Of a DNA stretch of 64,000 bases, positions 35,801 through 47,541 are shown piece after piece. This stretch comes from Petrosia ficiformis (taxonomy: Eukaryota; Porifera; Demospongiae; Haplosclerida; Petrosiidae). The position numbers were made by a program, and so were the translations under genes. Under the pieces are notes generated by a model. That model saw only the letters and a list, made by a program, of their open reading frames with translations. It did not search any database and was not told the origin of the DNA. The DNA is taken from positions 32,927,212-32,991,211 of the forward strand of contig OX345636.1 of assembly GCA_947044365.1 (NCBI GenBank), in the 5' to 3' direction. Numbering within the stretch: the stretch's first letter is position 1; each line of letters begins with the position of its first letter.

Positions 35801-38800
35801 CATACCAATTTCTCCAGCACAAGCTGTCCCATGTGAATTATTACCAATTGGATTAGGATCACTGTCTGAATCCAAATAGTCATAACTGTTCCTAGAATCC
35901 TGTAAAGATTACGTTACAATCATGCATTATGAATTTTATCATGAAAATAATGTCTCTACTGGAGATATACAAGGAAATATCTACATATATACATATATAT
36001 AGTAATGACATGTGCATATGCACTGAGTAAATTAATAACTAACGTAGTTGTCCGCTAAGTCCTCGTGTCCAGATTCAACACCTGTAATTTGTGATTTTGT
36101 ATAGTATTAGCATGAATAACAATAATATTGACCCAATACTTACCATCATCGACCACACCCACAATGATATTTTTTCCTGTATATCCTTGTATCCATGCAG
36201 GTTCCACATTAAGATCAACCAACAATGTTCTCTCACCGGTTTGACCACTATTCCTCTGTATAAATGTATATATATATATAGCTAGCTATACAACTAATAA
36301 TATTAATATATATAATATATATAATATAATGTGCACATAGAGGTACAAAGTTGGGGGGGGGGGGGGGGGGTGGTTGCAGAATTGAGGTGCATGCATGGAA
36401 GCTAAAGCATTGTTAATTTTAAAAGGTTATTTAATCACTACTGGAGATTAACTGTTAATCATTATGGCATATAACCTCGTATGCACATACATAATACCAT
36501 ATGTATGTGCATACTCATCTAGGTATGTGTATATCCATGCATATTACCACCCCCACCCCCCTCATGCAGCCATGAGGGGTTGAAGGTGGTATGAGGCAAC
36601 TGGGTCAGTTTGCCCCCAGTTGCTAGCAGCAACTAAGGTCAGACTGTATATACTTGTGTTGCTATTTTTCTCTCTTCGTGGTCATGGTATGCACATGATT
36701 AGTCACGAAGATATAATATGTATAGTTTATATAGTAGTGCTATAGTTTATATAGTAGTGTTTTAGTTGAGCTAAAGCGTGGCTGGTTATTAGGTATATAA
36801 TAATTATTATACTTTATAGTTTATAAATAATTATTAATAGTATCATAGTTCATAACTTCATATAGTAGTATTACAATAATATTATTGTACTATAATATTA
36901 TATAATCATAAATATATATACATATATTTATATATAGTTGATATACTATGTATATAGTTTATTATAGTTGTGTTATAGTTTATTATACTATTAGGTATAC
37001 TTTATATAGTATTGTTATAGTTTATAATATATATTATTAGTATTATAGTTCATACAATTCACATTCAACCAACTGGGTCAGAGCCAAATTTGATAAAGCA
37101 CACCTTGGCTGTGCCTTCAATTGATTTATAGTACGCAAATCACAAAGCACAGGCGCATGTACATGTAGTAGTACTCTCTCTCTCTCACAGTGATCAATGT
37201 TCAGCAAGTGAGTAAAATGTTTGTTAGTGATTTCTTTAGTGATTGTTAGTGTGTTTGGTAATGGCTACAACTCAGCCTACAATAGGGGATGGATCTTATT
37301 ATTGTGGACAGTCTCTTCATAGTATAATTGCTGGAATCGAAAGGCATCTGAGGGATCTTCAACAGTCAAATGACCCTCGTCTATTGGATAGAGAAATGTT
37401 GTATTCCTTAACTCTACAATGCATTAGGCAGACAGTGAAAGATTACCTCCTGCTCTATACATAGATGGATTACCTTAAAAAGTCAACTTTCATTGTCCAA
37501 AATCTCTATTAAATGCAGTATTTTATAGATTTGAAACTATTTGAACTAATTAATACTGGTGTTTACTAACAATTTCTTAATGAATTGAATTTTTTTGTGT
37601 TAAAAAATTGGAACATGTAATTATAGTAATGTGCTTTATCACTGTCAGTTAAAGCACCTGCTTTAACTGTGATATAGCACCCCTAATCGCTGTGGTAATG
37701 AACCATAAATATATATATATAAATTATATAAATATAATTATTATATATATATTATATATATAATATTATAATTATATATATATATATCCCGATATGGCGA
37801 AACATCAAAGTAAACCACAGGTTTATAAATCAGATATACCACCCTGTGGTCAGATATAAAACCTGCCGTCGAAACAGACTACAAGAAAACAATGCTTACC
37901 TTCTCCAAAGTGCCTACAAAAAGGTAAGAGAGGCATCAGACATCAACAAAGGTTTTGTCTTTCGTGAAATATATTAATTATAACATGCCTACTCGTGCTA
38001 TATCCCATTTATAATCACCTCGCCCTCGGGCCTGCGGCCCTCGTGCTCGGTGATTATAAATCTCATATAGCACTCGTAGGGTGTTATAACCTATACATAT
38101 ATATAATATACATACAGTTGATATACTATGTGTATAGTTTATATAGTAGTGTTATAGTTTAATATACTATAGATATACTTTATAATGATGGTTTTGCTAT
38201 AATTTAGTATTGGTAGTATTACTGTAACTAAATTGAGACATGTTGAATCCAATATAATCACTCAGGATTAGGCTAGTTAGTGTGTCTGTAATAGTTAGGC
38301 TGGCATCAAGTATATACTTCAAGGTAAGTGCTTTGCGATATTGACATAACAGTTATCACAATATTTGATATTCAAAATACCTCAATATTACTAAATATTG
38401 ATAAAATCATTTGTTGAAAAGTGTTTATTAAAATTTCATGTAACTAAGAAAATGAATTATGATTGAACTAATTCTTCCTCTCCAGAGACAGCCATCACAA
38501 ATTTCACGACAGATTTCCTATACACACACTTCAACTTAAATACTATACTCACCTTCCCAAATGTTTTACTTGCGTTCTTCAAACGTTTTTGTCACTTATT
38601 CTTAATTGTATACCGTATGTATTTCGGTATACCGTCAATTTTAATTTCGGTTTTATTGAAATTTCAATACTACCAATATTTCTTAAATGGAAATAGTAAA
38701 TAACAATATTTTCAAATATATCGTGATAATTACTATTATTGATATATTGCAAAGCCTTACTTCAAGGACATGACAGTAAAATAAAAGGAAGGAAGGATAA

Positions 38801-39522
38801 TTATTATGTGCATACACATGTATGGACGTATATATTATATATTATATATATATATATATAATATATATATATAATATATATACAAACATACATATTATGA
38901 AACCTGCTTACCACTGGCCATTGATCACCCCATATAGGATCACTACATGTTTGTGGCTGTACATACTTCTTTGTAAGTCGACGTAGAGTTTGCTGTTCAC
39001 TATATAGTACCTATGTATAGCATAATATAAACAAACACATATATTTAGCATGGTATTGTGTTGTATAGTAAATCACAATTATCATGGTTCAGTGATTTTG
39101 AAAATGCATGTACTGTATAATTATTCTAAAGAAGGTATGTGAAGCCATAATTATACATAAAATTATTGATATAAAATACAATATTCAAGTTGTCCACATC
39201 ACAGCTTTTGATAATACAAGCCTTATAATTCTCTTTATTCTTTTTACTGTTACATAAAGTATGACCGTTCTGAGATGGTTCAACTTGGGAATTATAACTA
39301 ATATTTAATACTCCAGACATGGCAATTCACTTTAGCTTCAAGAGTAGAAAAGCAATAACATTGTTAGTTACAAATTCTCTTAAACCAGTAGTCAAGTTAG
39401 TAAATTAGTATGCTAAATATTGTTCAATGATATATCAGAGAGAACAAGTATATGTACAGTAGTGCTCTCTCTATATCAGGAGCCTATGAAAAAAAACCTC
39501 TCGTTCTTTTTTTATGGGCTCC

Positions 39523-39588
<66 letters not shown>

Positions 39589-42500
39589 CCATATCAGGAC
39601 AGAGATAATTGCTCCAAAACAGAATTAATTATGTTTGTATTATAATTATAGTTAACATGTAATTATGCATAATGTGATTTATTGTAATCATTACTCATAA
39701 TCACCTCAGGATCATTTTTTAGTCCAACTGCAAGATACTCATGTGGTCCATTTAATAGTTCTATTACTAATGTACCCACAGAAATATTACTGTCAAGTTT
39801 AACGAAATGATACATGTCTTTTAGTGATCCAATCTGAGTGCATAAAGATATCATTTGTGAATACGTCATATGTTGGATATAACCTGGCCAATTATACAAT
39901 TGTTAAATGTATAAATTATAGAAGAATAATTTTAAAAATGTCAATAAAAATGAAAGATGTAAGGACGTCAAAACCCCAAAAGTATGCGAACAAGGTCAGA
40001 AGGTTAATGTAGGACCTGAAATTTTAACCTACATACAGATTTGTATTTTGTTTTATAGCAGTGTGGAAATGTTTTTTATTATTCTTGTTTCCGTTGTATA
40101 TTTTCTGAATGGTAGACAATTTGTGAATATTTGATGCAGATTGCAGAAATAATGGTGTAAGTTATATATCATATGAAATCCTACAATTGCAATTGCAATA
40201 ACACCTCAATTTTTACACCATAATTCTATATACATGTAGGTATAATTGAGGCTTGTTCATCAGTCTTCAATTATATATGAACTGATTATCATTCTCTTTC
40301 ATTTACAGATGATGCCTATTTTATATTTCACTTACAGCATTGTCTACAGTCCCACAAGAGGTAGACTGTGTCAACCATTCAGCATTCCAATGCTTATAAT
40401 ATTATATCAGTTATCAGTATACATTAAATTTTATAATTATTATGCTCATTATCATATATAAGAATATACAATTTTATTACTATGTTTATGATTCCAATTC
40501 AGTAACAGCTTCCAACACAGAAATGTGCATGTGCAATTAGATCTAATTCAACGTGGCTTGATTAATGAACAGACAGTGATGTTATTTCCTTGGAGGCCCA
40601 GTTACTTAGCATTGTGTTTAAACAAACATCTGTAGAAGTCTAGTGAAGTTATCCTGCATCTTTTGCAATTGAAAGAAGCATTCCAGCTCTGCTCAAGTTG
40701 CTCCAAATATCTGTGATGATTGCTGTCACTACAGCATCATGTGAGAGATCGTCTCCATCTCTAAAGAGAATTAAAAGTTACTTCGGTCCACTATGTCAGA
40801 GCAGAGACTTGCAAAGATAGCTGTTTTATCTTTAGAATTAGAACAAGTTGTTGATGCAAAAAATCTATTATTAGAAATTAATTGACCACACCCACCACAA
40901 ATAATTAATTTTTTTGCGGGGCCCTTCCAGCGCCCAAATTCAATCTGGCTCAGAGGCGGATTTAGGGGGGGGGGCCTGCCCCCCCCCCTGAAATTTTTGG
41001 CACTCAATTTTTATTATTCATTGATTAGCCAATCCCTAAGCCCTTTATTCTAGCACAACCCACTACCAATTAAATGTGTAAGCTACAAGCCAACTGTAAA
41101 CAGTAAACTACATGAACTACAAGCCAAGTGTAAACAGTAAACTACATGAACTACAAGCCAAGTGTAGTAAACTACATGAACTACAAGCCAAACTACATGA
41201 ACTACAAGCCACAACTAACCTATAGTAAAGGATGTCAAAGCAATTGAATTTGTTTAATTTTGATTTAGTCAGAGATAACTAATATAAGATCTAACTTAAT
41301 ATATGTGTTATGGCAATTCAACATTTAATACTGGTCAAATAATAAATAGTGATGGTGGTGCCACCAGCGTTAGTAGTAGTAGTACTAGCAGCTGCAGCAA
41401 TGTAGATGGTGAGTATAATAGTGAGAGTGATGAATACAATTGTGGAAGAGATTTTGTTGGCTGTTCTATCAACACTAACACGAGTAGTAATAGCTTGGGA
41501 ATTCCAAGACAAGACAATAGATGAATTTGCTTCTAGTGATAAGAATAGACACATTCTTTTACTTTAATTTTATAAGTTAAAAAAATAAAAATGATAACCT
41601 AATAAACCATGTACTGCACCACCACACCCAAATATGGGTGTGTCAGTCACCATAATTGACCACGCCTTTCATGAATAAACTATTGGCCCCTCTAACCAAA
41701 ATTACCTAGATCTACCCCTGATCTGGCTACAGCAATCCACGGATACCTACGAAAGCCCACAGAGACAGTCCGATTCTGCATTGCTGAATCATAGGGTCTC
41801 ACGTACATGTAGGTAGAGTTCCATGCAATCAAATTTGTTCACATTGGAACCCTAACTACGCGAGACCATATGGTTCGGACATCTGGACTTGAAAGTCGAG
41901 AATCAGACTGTCTTTCTGGGTTTCCGTACAATCGGACTGTCCATCTGGGCTTCCATAGATACAAAGCATAGGCACCTGTGGGCCCGGATACCTTTTTTGA
42001 TATTCACATTCATAATTAAACTAATTATGAAAACAATATGTGGGCAGAGCGTACTAATTAAATTTCTGAAATCTAACCCTCACAGTTGCAAACTTCAGTA
42101 TTTTTGCATTTGCTAAGTAAAAAATGTATGTAAAAATTTATGCAGCAGGAAGAAAAATTGGCAGTTCAGTAGGCCAACGCCCACATCTTTATTCGCTAGT
42201 ATAACTTCCACATTTTAAATAACAGTGCATTTTAACTCATTTAGTTCGATAGAAAACCTAAGAAATCCATAGATACTGTAGCACTTTTAGTTTTTTAATG
42301 TCGCTATGAGTTGTTGAAGAGTAGCTATAGGCAAGTTTAACTTTTGGTGCTGGAATGTTGTTCACAATTACAAATAAATTATTCATGATTTACAGTTTAC
42401 TTCGCCACTTTGAGCTGACATCATATCAGTCATCCTCCAATATCACTATAATAATTATCGAGATTATAAATTATAATCATTATATTATAAGTGTGTGTGT

Positions 42501-44872
42501 GTGTTACAACCTAGTCCTACACATATGTGGGGTAATAGTAATAGTAAGGATTACATGTTTTCAGTTATTATAGTAATATAGTAATTGGTATAATTATAAA
42601 AACTGAGGTAATAGCAATAGTAATAGTAGTAGACAGTCAAATAATACATAATTAGTACTGTAATATACAATCTCAATGTTGAGGTAATGTAATAATAATA
42701 TTAATTGACCTTACGTAATATGTTCATTTATAGTAGGGCCAGTAGAGAGACCTTTTAGGGGAAATTGTACCGGCCAGAAAGGTGCAGACGTATTTTTCTC
42801 TTTTTGAGAAACTCATGAACATTAAATGCAATAGTCACTTAGTTGAAACACGAAAGAATTTCAAACAAACCTCAATGCTATAGTAATCCATAACAGTAAC
42901 ACTGACTTAGGTATATATATATATAATTATATAATAATTATATAATTATAGCTAAAGTAAAAGCAAACCACAAAGAAGTGATACTTGTGTAGGGTTGTTA
43001 TGCTGAAGTGTTGTTTAATTTTGTTGCACTGTAAAAACTGATTGCTTGTTCTAACCAATTTGATTGGTTATATGAGTTTCATCTGCTTAACCCTTTAGCG
43101 GCGGGTGACGTCCACAACGTCATAAACATTAAAGAATGACGTCTACAGACGTCATGAGTACTAATGGTCGTATTTTAATTCCTTCGGTATTTTTCAACCA
43201 AATGTTTACAAACGACAGTGCACTACATGTTCTTTAAGCAGTGCAAAACGTGAAGTTATACGAGTAACAAATCCAAAGTTATAAGCGATCGAATTGCCAA
43301 AGACGCTAAGTGCGAGTGTTGGCACTGACCACTGCACTTTCAAACACTCGTCTTGCTACTTTCTTCCATCTAACGAAGCATGTATTTGGTATCTACGACT
43401 TTGTTAGAAGCTCTTCTGTCTAAGTACGTAAACCATAAGTCTGTGTCGTTTAAAATGTGGAAGTTATACAGGTCAGTAAGGGTGTGGGCGTTGCCCTTCG
43501 ACTACTAAATATTCAACCACTCGCCATGTTACCTTCCTGCTAATAGCGAAGCATAAATTTTACATCTATAGCTTTCTCAACAGCTCTTCTTTCCAGCAAA
43601 GTAAGTTAGAAACTCTAGTTTCATAAAACGGGAGAGTTATAGTGGTGAAAATCTTTAGTTACTACATGCTCCGCCCACACATTTTCGTAGATAATTAATT
43701 TCGGAATATATGGTTTAATTATCGCCTGTAAAGGTAATAGTGCTTTCTCATGTTCTATTATGAAGCAGCTAATACGTATCAGATGTACTATTCAAAGAGC
43801 CGACATCATATCAATCAACCTCCAATATCACTTTACTTAGTCATTGTAAACAACAACATTTCAACACCAAAATTACAAATACAAACTGGCTTACTTTTCA
43901 ACACATTAATACAGAAGTATGGTGTGAAAAGGTATATCATTAAATTGGTATGCAATTGAGGTAACCAACCAATTGTTTAAAATAACTAGACTCTTTTTAT
44001 AGTGTATATATTCTTGCATCTGTGAAAACAACAGCTCATTATAGAGTAATTAGTATGTAAATGAATTTTAGCATTTGTTTTACTCTAAGAATATTTGAGT
44101 TAGTGTTGTTTTAGTTAACTATAAGAATAATAAAAAAACATTTTAATACACGGAAGAGTATGTTGGGGTATCAAAACAGAAAAAGCACAGGAACAATTTT
44201 GATATGGTTAACTTAACAAAATTAAATACATTTTGCATATTATATATATATATATACACTTAATCAAAAATTTGATTGTTAAATCATATAACATAAATTA
44301 TAATAATTATTATTCTAAATTTATAACCATGGCTAGTTATGTGGATATACCCCTTGGCCCTACAGGTCTTAAGCTTGGGTTATATCCACCTAAACTTCCT
44401 CCACAGCAGGTGTTATATATGTAAAGATAGTATAGGAATATGTAAATGAATCTTCATTAGTGAATAAATGATTCAAATCACAAGTGATGATCACTGTCTC
44501 TTATACATTATATTTATGTGTGTAGCTGGCTATTATGTCAATAATAAACATACATTTTCAATAAACATGACAGAAAATGTATGAATGTCAAAACCCTAAA
44601 AGTATACAAACAGATCAGATGGGTAAAAGTAAATAAAATAAGATTTATCAATAGCATTCATATTATAAACATGCATTATGACAGCTCACAGATCCAAGAT
44701 TCATGAAACCATGTTTAACAGCAATCTGATCAGCTTTGTCCCTACCACCTCTGATGTTTACAGCCCAGCTGTTACTCCATTTGATTGGTACAGAATCAAC
44801 AGTAAAAACCACAGAAGAGAGGAAGGTGAACAACAAAAAGTAGAACAGAGAGAGAAACATCTTGATGTGCAT
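32802..44872 (-). CDS. Proprotein convertase (furin/kexin-type subtilase), complete gene
   Basis: Eleven exons: 44872-44690, 39833-39705, 39010-38912, 36255-36144, 36081-36044, 35899-35746, 35658-35486, 35370-35155, 34172-34072, 33876-33649, 33522-32802. They join in frame to 717 residues. A signal peptide ([16 protein letters not shown]) leads into the prodomain ([20 protein letters not shown]). Catalytic residues are D173 ([15 protein letters not shown]), H210 ([14 protein letters not shown]), oxyanion N311 ([14 protein letters not shown]) and S385 ([14 protein letters not shown]). The P domain keeps a furin-like RGD at 543-545 ([20 protein letters not shown]). A Cys-rich segment ([20 protein letters not shown]) and a hydrophobic tail ([15 protein letters not shown]) suggest GPI or membrane anchoring. 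The enzyme would mature secretory precursors in the late secretory pathway. Intron 7 uses a GC donor. The prodomain junction reads RRLTKK|YV, not the usual RxKR. Confidence 0.95.
34179..34409 (-). CDS. Small hydrophobic ORF inside convertase intron 8
   Basis: A 76-codon ORF on the same strand as the host gene: [20 protein letters not shown] then two hydrophobic stretches ([15 protein letters not shown] and [35 protein letters not shown]). The N terminus is basic, as in small tail- or double-spanning membrane proteins. Its stop lies only 7 bp before the acceptor of exon 9. No family recognised; it could be a nested gene, an alternative 5' exon, or chance. Confidence 0.3.
   Translation of the reverse strand: MRKVPTQRERTLGSIYGGVVATSTLIVFGLKCFLASDNHETGSLVFFVSIFTLVIALVSSFLLLSISLLLLILCIS
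36353..36370 (+). repeat. Homopolymer run of 18 G
   Basis: An uninterrupted G18 tract in convertase intron 3, about 100 bp upstream of exon 4 in transcript direction (C18 in the sense strand). It can form G-quadruplexes and is likely length-variable. Confidence 0.9.
37261..37464 (+). CDS. Crypton/tyrosine-recombinase-related fragment (DUF3504-like)
   Basis: The ORF reads [20 protein letters not shown], then [20 protein letters not shown] and [20 protein letters not shown]. The pattern 'YYxxSLxSIIxGIxRxLR...LxDxxxxxS' resembles the core-binding region of Crypton-derived proteins (ZMYM2/QRICH1/KCTD1 relatives). The recombinase catalytic domain is absent. It lies antisense within convertase intron 3, so it is probably a transposon remnant. 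Confidence 0.45.
   Translation: MATTQPTIGDGSYYCGQSLHSIIAGIERHLRDLQQSNDPRLLDREMLYSLTLQCIRQTVKDYLLLYT
37979..38088. mobile_element. Foldback element with GC-rich centre, about 110 bp
   Basis: Left arm ataacatgcctactcgtgct, then atatcccatttataatcacc, pairs with the right arm (read inverted: gttataacaccctacgagtg then ctatatgagatttataatca). The centre is GC-rich (gccctcgggcctgcggccct). The same terminal motif occurs at 50366-50430 and, less exactly, at 59851-59993. It lies in convertase intron 3. Confidence 0.7.
38324..38758. mobile_element. hAT-like MITE, 435 bp, 8-bp target duplication ACTTCAAG
   Basis: The left end gtaagtgctttgcgatat pairs with the right end read inverted (aaggctttgcaatatatc). 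The flanks are both acttcaag (38316-38323 and 38759-38766). The interior is AT-rich with 'cggtataccg'-like motifs and no ORF. It inserted in convertase intron 3. Confidence 0.8.
39527..39584. repeat. (TA)29 microsatellite
   Basis: A perfect run of TA dinucleotides of 58 bp in convertase intron 2, preceded by a hairpin (aggagcctatgaaaaaaa / ttttttatgggctcct at 39479-39522). An adjacent 62-codon ORF is a product of the repeat. Confidence 0.9.
40951..41720. mobile_element. hAT-type non-autonomous element, 770 bp, 8-bp target duplication ATCTGGCT
   Basis: The left end CAGAGGCGGATTTAGG and the right end read inverted CAGGGGTAGATCTAGG match the classical hAT terminal motif. The flanks are both atctggct (40943-40950 and 41721-41728). 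Inside are a G/C homopolymer palindrome (40964-40987) and tandem 'aactacaagccaagtgtaaa' units at 41083-41205. There is no transposase. The small ORFs at 41303-41554 are products of the repeat. It inserted in convertase intron 1. Confidence 0.88.
41735..41965. mobile_element. Inverted-repeat element, about 230 bp
   Basis: Left: ggatacctacgaaagcccac then agagacagtccgattctgc. Right, read inverted: gtatctatggaagcccagat then ggacagtccgattgtacgg. A second internal pair (gggtctcacg / tacgcgagac) lies in the middle. No clear target duplication. It lies next to the hAT element in convertase intron 1. Confidence 0.6.
42028..42330 (-). repeat. Dispersed repeat family A, copy 4 (inverted, diverged)
   Basis: Minus-strand order matches the family: 'tagtatctatggat', 'cttaggttttctatcgaac', 'atttaaaatgtggaagttat', 'gatgtgggcgttggcc', then 'ctctgcccacat'. 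It lies within convertase intron 1. Confidence 0.5.
43235..43695 (+). repeat. Dispersed repeat family A, copy 5 (fullest copy)
   Basis: The most complete copy in order: 'aatccaaagttataagcgat', 'ggcactgaccactgcacttt', 'cttccatctaacgaagcatg', 'tttaaaatgtggaagttata', 'gtgtgggcgttgcccttcga', 'ccttcctgctaatagcg', 'gcaaagtaagttagaaactc' and 'gctccgcccacaca'. A cluster of 'gacgtc' words with a TTAA|CCCTTTAGC start at about 43091-43160 lies just before it. That start resembles one end of a piggyBac-like element, but no opposite end was found. Confidence 0.7.
44329..44424 (+). CDS. Small antisense ORF in convertase intron 1
   Basis: A 31-codon [23 protein letters not shown] then PKLPPQQ, with a strong ATG context (accatgg). 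A possible donor follows it (cagcag|gtgtta). The sequence 'tatgtggatatacc...ggttatatccacc' is also an imperfect inverted repeat, so the ORF could be accidental. No family recognised. Confidence 0.2.
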   Translation: MASYVDIPLGPTGLKLGLYPPKLPPQQVLYM

Positions 44873-45019
44873 AGTGTCCCTCTCAACAACTTTACATCCT
44901 GTACAAACATATATAAGGTTTCACAATATAATGATAATCATTGTGGGGCAAGCCTGAGAGAACACATATAAAGGTGTGGTTGTAAGACGAGGGTGTGTGC
45001 AACTGCATGCACATGCAAT

Positions 45020-45160
45020 ATGAACACGTGCAAGTCTGTGAAGATGGCAAACGCTACAGTTCGTGGAATAGTGATGGAGGTTTCACCAATAAAGGTAAGT
45101 AGGAAAAATCCTGATGTTAAATACTTTAGCGGGAAGATCACTTTGCTCAGCCATCTATAA
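45020..45160 (+). CDS. Short ORF divergent from the convertase promoter
   Basis: A 46-codon ORF: MNTCKSVKMANATVRGIVME, then VSPIKVSRKNPDVKYFSGKI and TLLSHL. The middle block resembles the start of OB-fold-like proteins encoded by multicopy invertebrate elements, from memory and not verified. It starts about 150 bp upstream of the convertase ATG on the opposite strand, so the intervening 44873-45019 would be a shared promoter if both are expressed. A donor-like 'aag|gtaagt' inside the ORF gives an alternative spliced reading. Confidence 0.35.
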   Translation: MNTCKSVKMANATVRGIVMEVSPIKVSRKNPDVKYFSGKITLLSHL

Positions 45161-45440
45161 CTGTTCTCTCTATCTGTCTCTCCCGCATAATCTTCAATCT
45201 CTCTTTTCTTTGCTCAGCAGTCTCCTCATCTCTTATCTCCCTCTGTCAGTCGCTGTCTCTCCAACCTTACTTCTCTTTCATAATCTGTCTCCATAGCTCT
45301 TGTCTCTCCAGCATAATCTTCAATCTCTCTACTCAGGCTTTGCTCAGCTTATCTTCCTCTGTCTCTGTTGATTACGACAAGCTCCATCAGTCTCTCTTCT
45401 CTTACGTAATCTCACCTCTCTCTCCGCTTTAGTTTCTGCA
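45161..45440 (+). repeat. Pyrimidine-rich, ctct-type imperfect repeat
   Basis: Polypyrimidine DNA made of tctctct, ctgtctctcc and similar words. Within it, 'gcataatcttcaatctctct' recurs about 120 bp apart (45187 and 45310), which shows an older tandem duplication. No gene is supported. Confidence 0.65.
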
Positions 45441-45883
45441 GGTCGTTTGGCTCTGTCCCTTTCTCTTCAATTTCATAACGAACAATGCAAGCACATGGCT
45501 TTCTTAAAAGATATTTTTATGGAATCGAGAATTAGAAGTATTTACGGAATACGTACGAATACAAACAAACAACGACTTTCACTAGTGTGGGGCTCGCTCA
45601 GGCTCGCCTCGATTACTCTTATCACAATATGTAAACGTTACACTATTAATTTAATAACATTGTAATTAACAATTCACAAATGCATTAGTCTCCAATGCAA
45701 ACTTGTGTTCCATTTGGAGAATAGACCAAATTAGTTTACAACAATGTAAACTACTTGCTATGTGAGATATAAGCCATGATAATTGATTATAATAGGTAAT
45801 ATATATATATCATTTACGTATTTTAATATAATTAGACCAAAGTAGCTATGGTGTTAGATGTATATATCCTGAACAACCAACTA

Positions 45884-46465
45884 ATTGTTAAGTCCTTGTA
45901 ACTGTACTAACCAATATATCTGTTATTTTAACAATTCTATTTTTACAGTGTATTTCTACTCTTTTTACATTGTGATGGTTGTTGTACATCTTTTGCAATG
46001 TTTGGTTACAAAAGCTGTTAGTTGCAGTTTTTGCTTTCTTCCTGCTGGTCAGTAGCCCAGGTGTGCATTCTTTTACATGCAATGCCCATTAATAGATCAA
46101 GCCTCTTCCTTCACTATACATATGCAGCACATATTGACTCAAACATAATAGAAAATTATACAATACATGTACAATGTATTTATTTAGCATAGTATGCAAT
46201 GTGTGGTATATTCTATAAACAACTCATATTGTACATGCTATTATACATAAATTATAATATAATTACTCTAAAGTGTATAGTATACAGTACATGAATTGGT
46301 ACTTGTAATAACATTTCACTATAATTATAGTAATTTCCACACAGCTAGGTTTTACCTGCTTAGTATATGGGATTTACAGACTATGTATGATTAAGGTACA
46401 TTGTAGTCTAAAACAAATTAAATAAACAGGGTAGAGTCTAGAATGAATAAAATTTAACAGCTTAT
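45884..46465. repeat. Segmental duplication, proximal copy (about 580 bp)
   Basis: It runs from attgttaagtccttgtaact to tttaacagcttat and repeats at 46737-47306 in direct orientation. Identity is very high at the 5' side (only a few substitutions in the first 300 bp) and lower with small indels toward the 3' side. Confidence 0.9.
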
Positions 46466-46736
46466 ACATACATTCATGATTGCATGATTAGTGATGTTTT
46501 TACTATAACCAATTATTTGAAACAAATCGTTTGACATTATCTCATTATCAATAACAGCCTCTCTATATGGTAGTAGGGTGTATTTGGGTATGTGCATTTA
46601 TGACTATAGTCATAACACTCCTTTTTCCATATATAACCAGACAATATGCTAATTATCCTGTTATTTTTCTAACATTTAAGTGCAACTTAGGTAACAATTG
46701 GTCTGTTAAAATAACAAATTCATTTTTACAGTGTAA

Positions 46737-47306
46737 TTGTTAAGTCCTTGTAACTGTACTAACCAATATATTTGTTATTTTAACAATTCTATTTTTACAG
46801 TGTATTTCTACTCTTTTTACATTGTGATGGTTGTTGTACATCTTTTGCAATGTTTAGTTACAAAAGCTGTTAGTTGCAGTTTTTGCTTTCTTCCTGCTGG
46901 TCAGTAGCCCAGGTGTGCATTCTTTTACATGCAATGCCCATTAATTGATCAAGCCTCTTCCTTCACTATACATATGCAGCACATATTGACTCAAACATAA
47001 TAGAAAATTATACAATACATGTACAATGTATTTATTTAGCATAGTATACAATGTGTGGTGTATTCTATTCTATTGTACATGCTATTATACATAAATTTTA
47101 GAGTAACTATAATATAATTACTCTAAAATGTATAGTATACAGTACATGAATTGGTACATTTCACTATAATTATAGTAATTTCCACACAGCTAGGTTGTAC
47201 CTGCTTAGTATATGGGATTTACAGACTATATATGATTAAAGTACATTGTAGTTTAAAACAAATACACAGGGTTGAGTTTAAAATGAATGAAATTTAACAG
47301 CTTATT
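46737..47306. repeat. Segmental duplication, distal copy (about 570 bp)
   Basis: Direct repeat of 45884-46465, separated by about 270 bp. The spacer ends with 'ttaaaataacaaattcattt' and 'ttacagtgta'. This resembles an internal stretch of the duplicated unit and hints at a third partial unit. No recognised coding sequence. Confidence 0.9.
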
Positions 47307-47481
47307 GGTAACAAGAATTACTGTAAACTAGAGTTATTATTTACAATACAAATAAACTGATAAATTATTGAACTATAATATATCACTCCAACAGATAAAG
47401 ATAGTATCATTTAATTTAATCAAACTGCATGGTCATGCAGAAAGTTCATAATCAATTTAGTATATATTATCATGAATTGCG

Positions 47482-47540
47482 TAATGTACAAGAATGTACC
47501 GTAATGTACAAGAATGTACCGTAATGTACACGATATACCG
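47482..47540 (+). repeat. 20-bp tandem repeat, 2.5 to 3 copies
   Basis: Copies of gtaatgtacaagaatgtacc, the last diverging to 'gtaatgtacacgatatacc'. They immediately precede the ATG of the candidate exon at 47542, so they could be promoter elements if that exon is real. Confidence 0.8.
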
Positions 47541-47541
47541 C

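Noticed and set aside
41303..41554. Ser/Asn-rich ORFs on both strands
   Set aside because: They lie within the non-autonomous hAT element and arise from 'agtagtag' type repeats.
43091..43160. piggyBac-like end (TTAA then CCCTTTAGCGGCGGGTGACG)
   Set aside because: No matching opposite end with TTAA was found, so only mentioned in passing.
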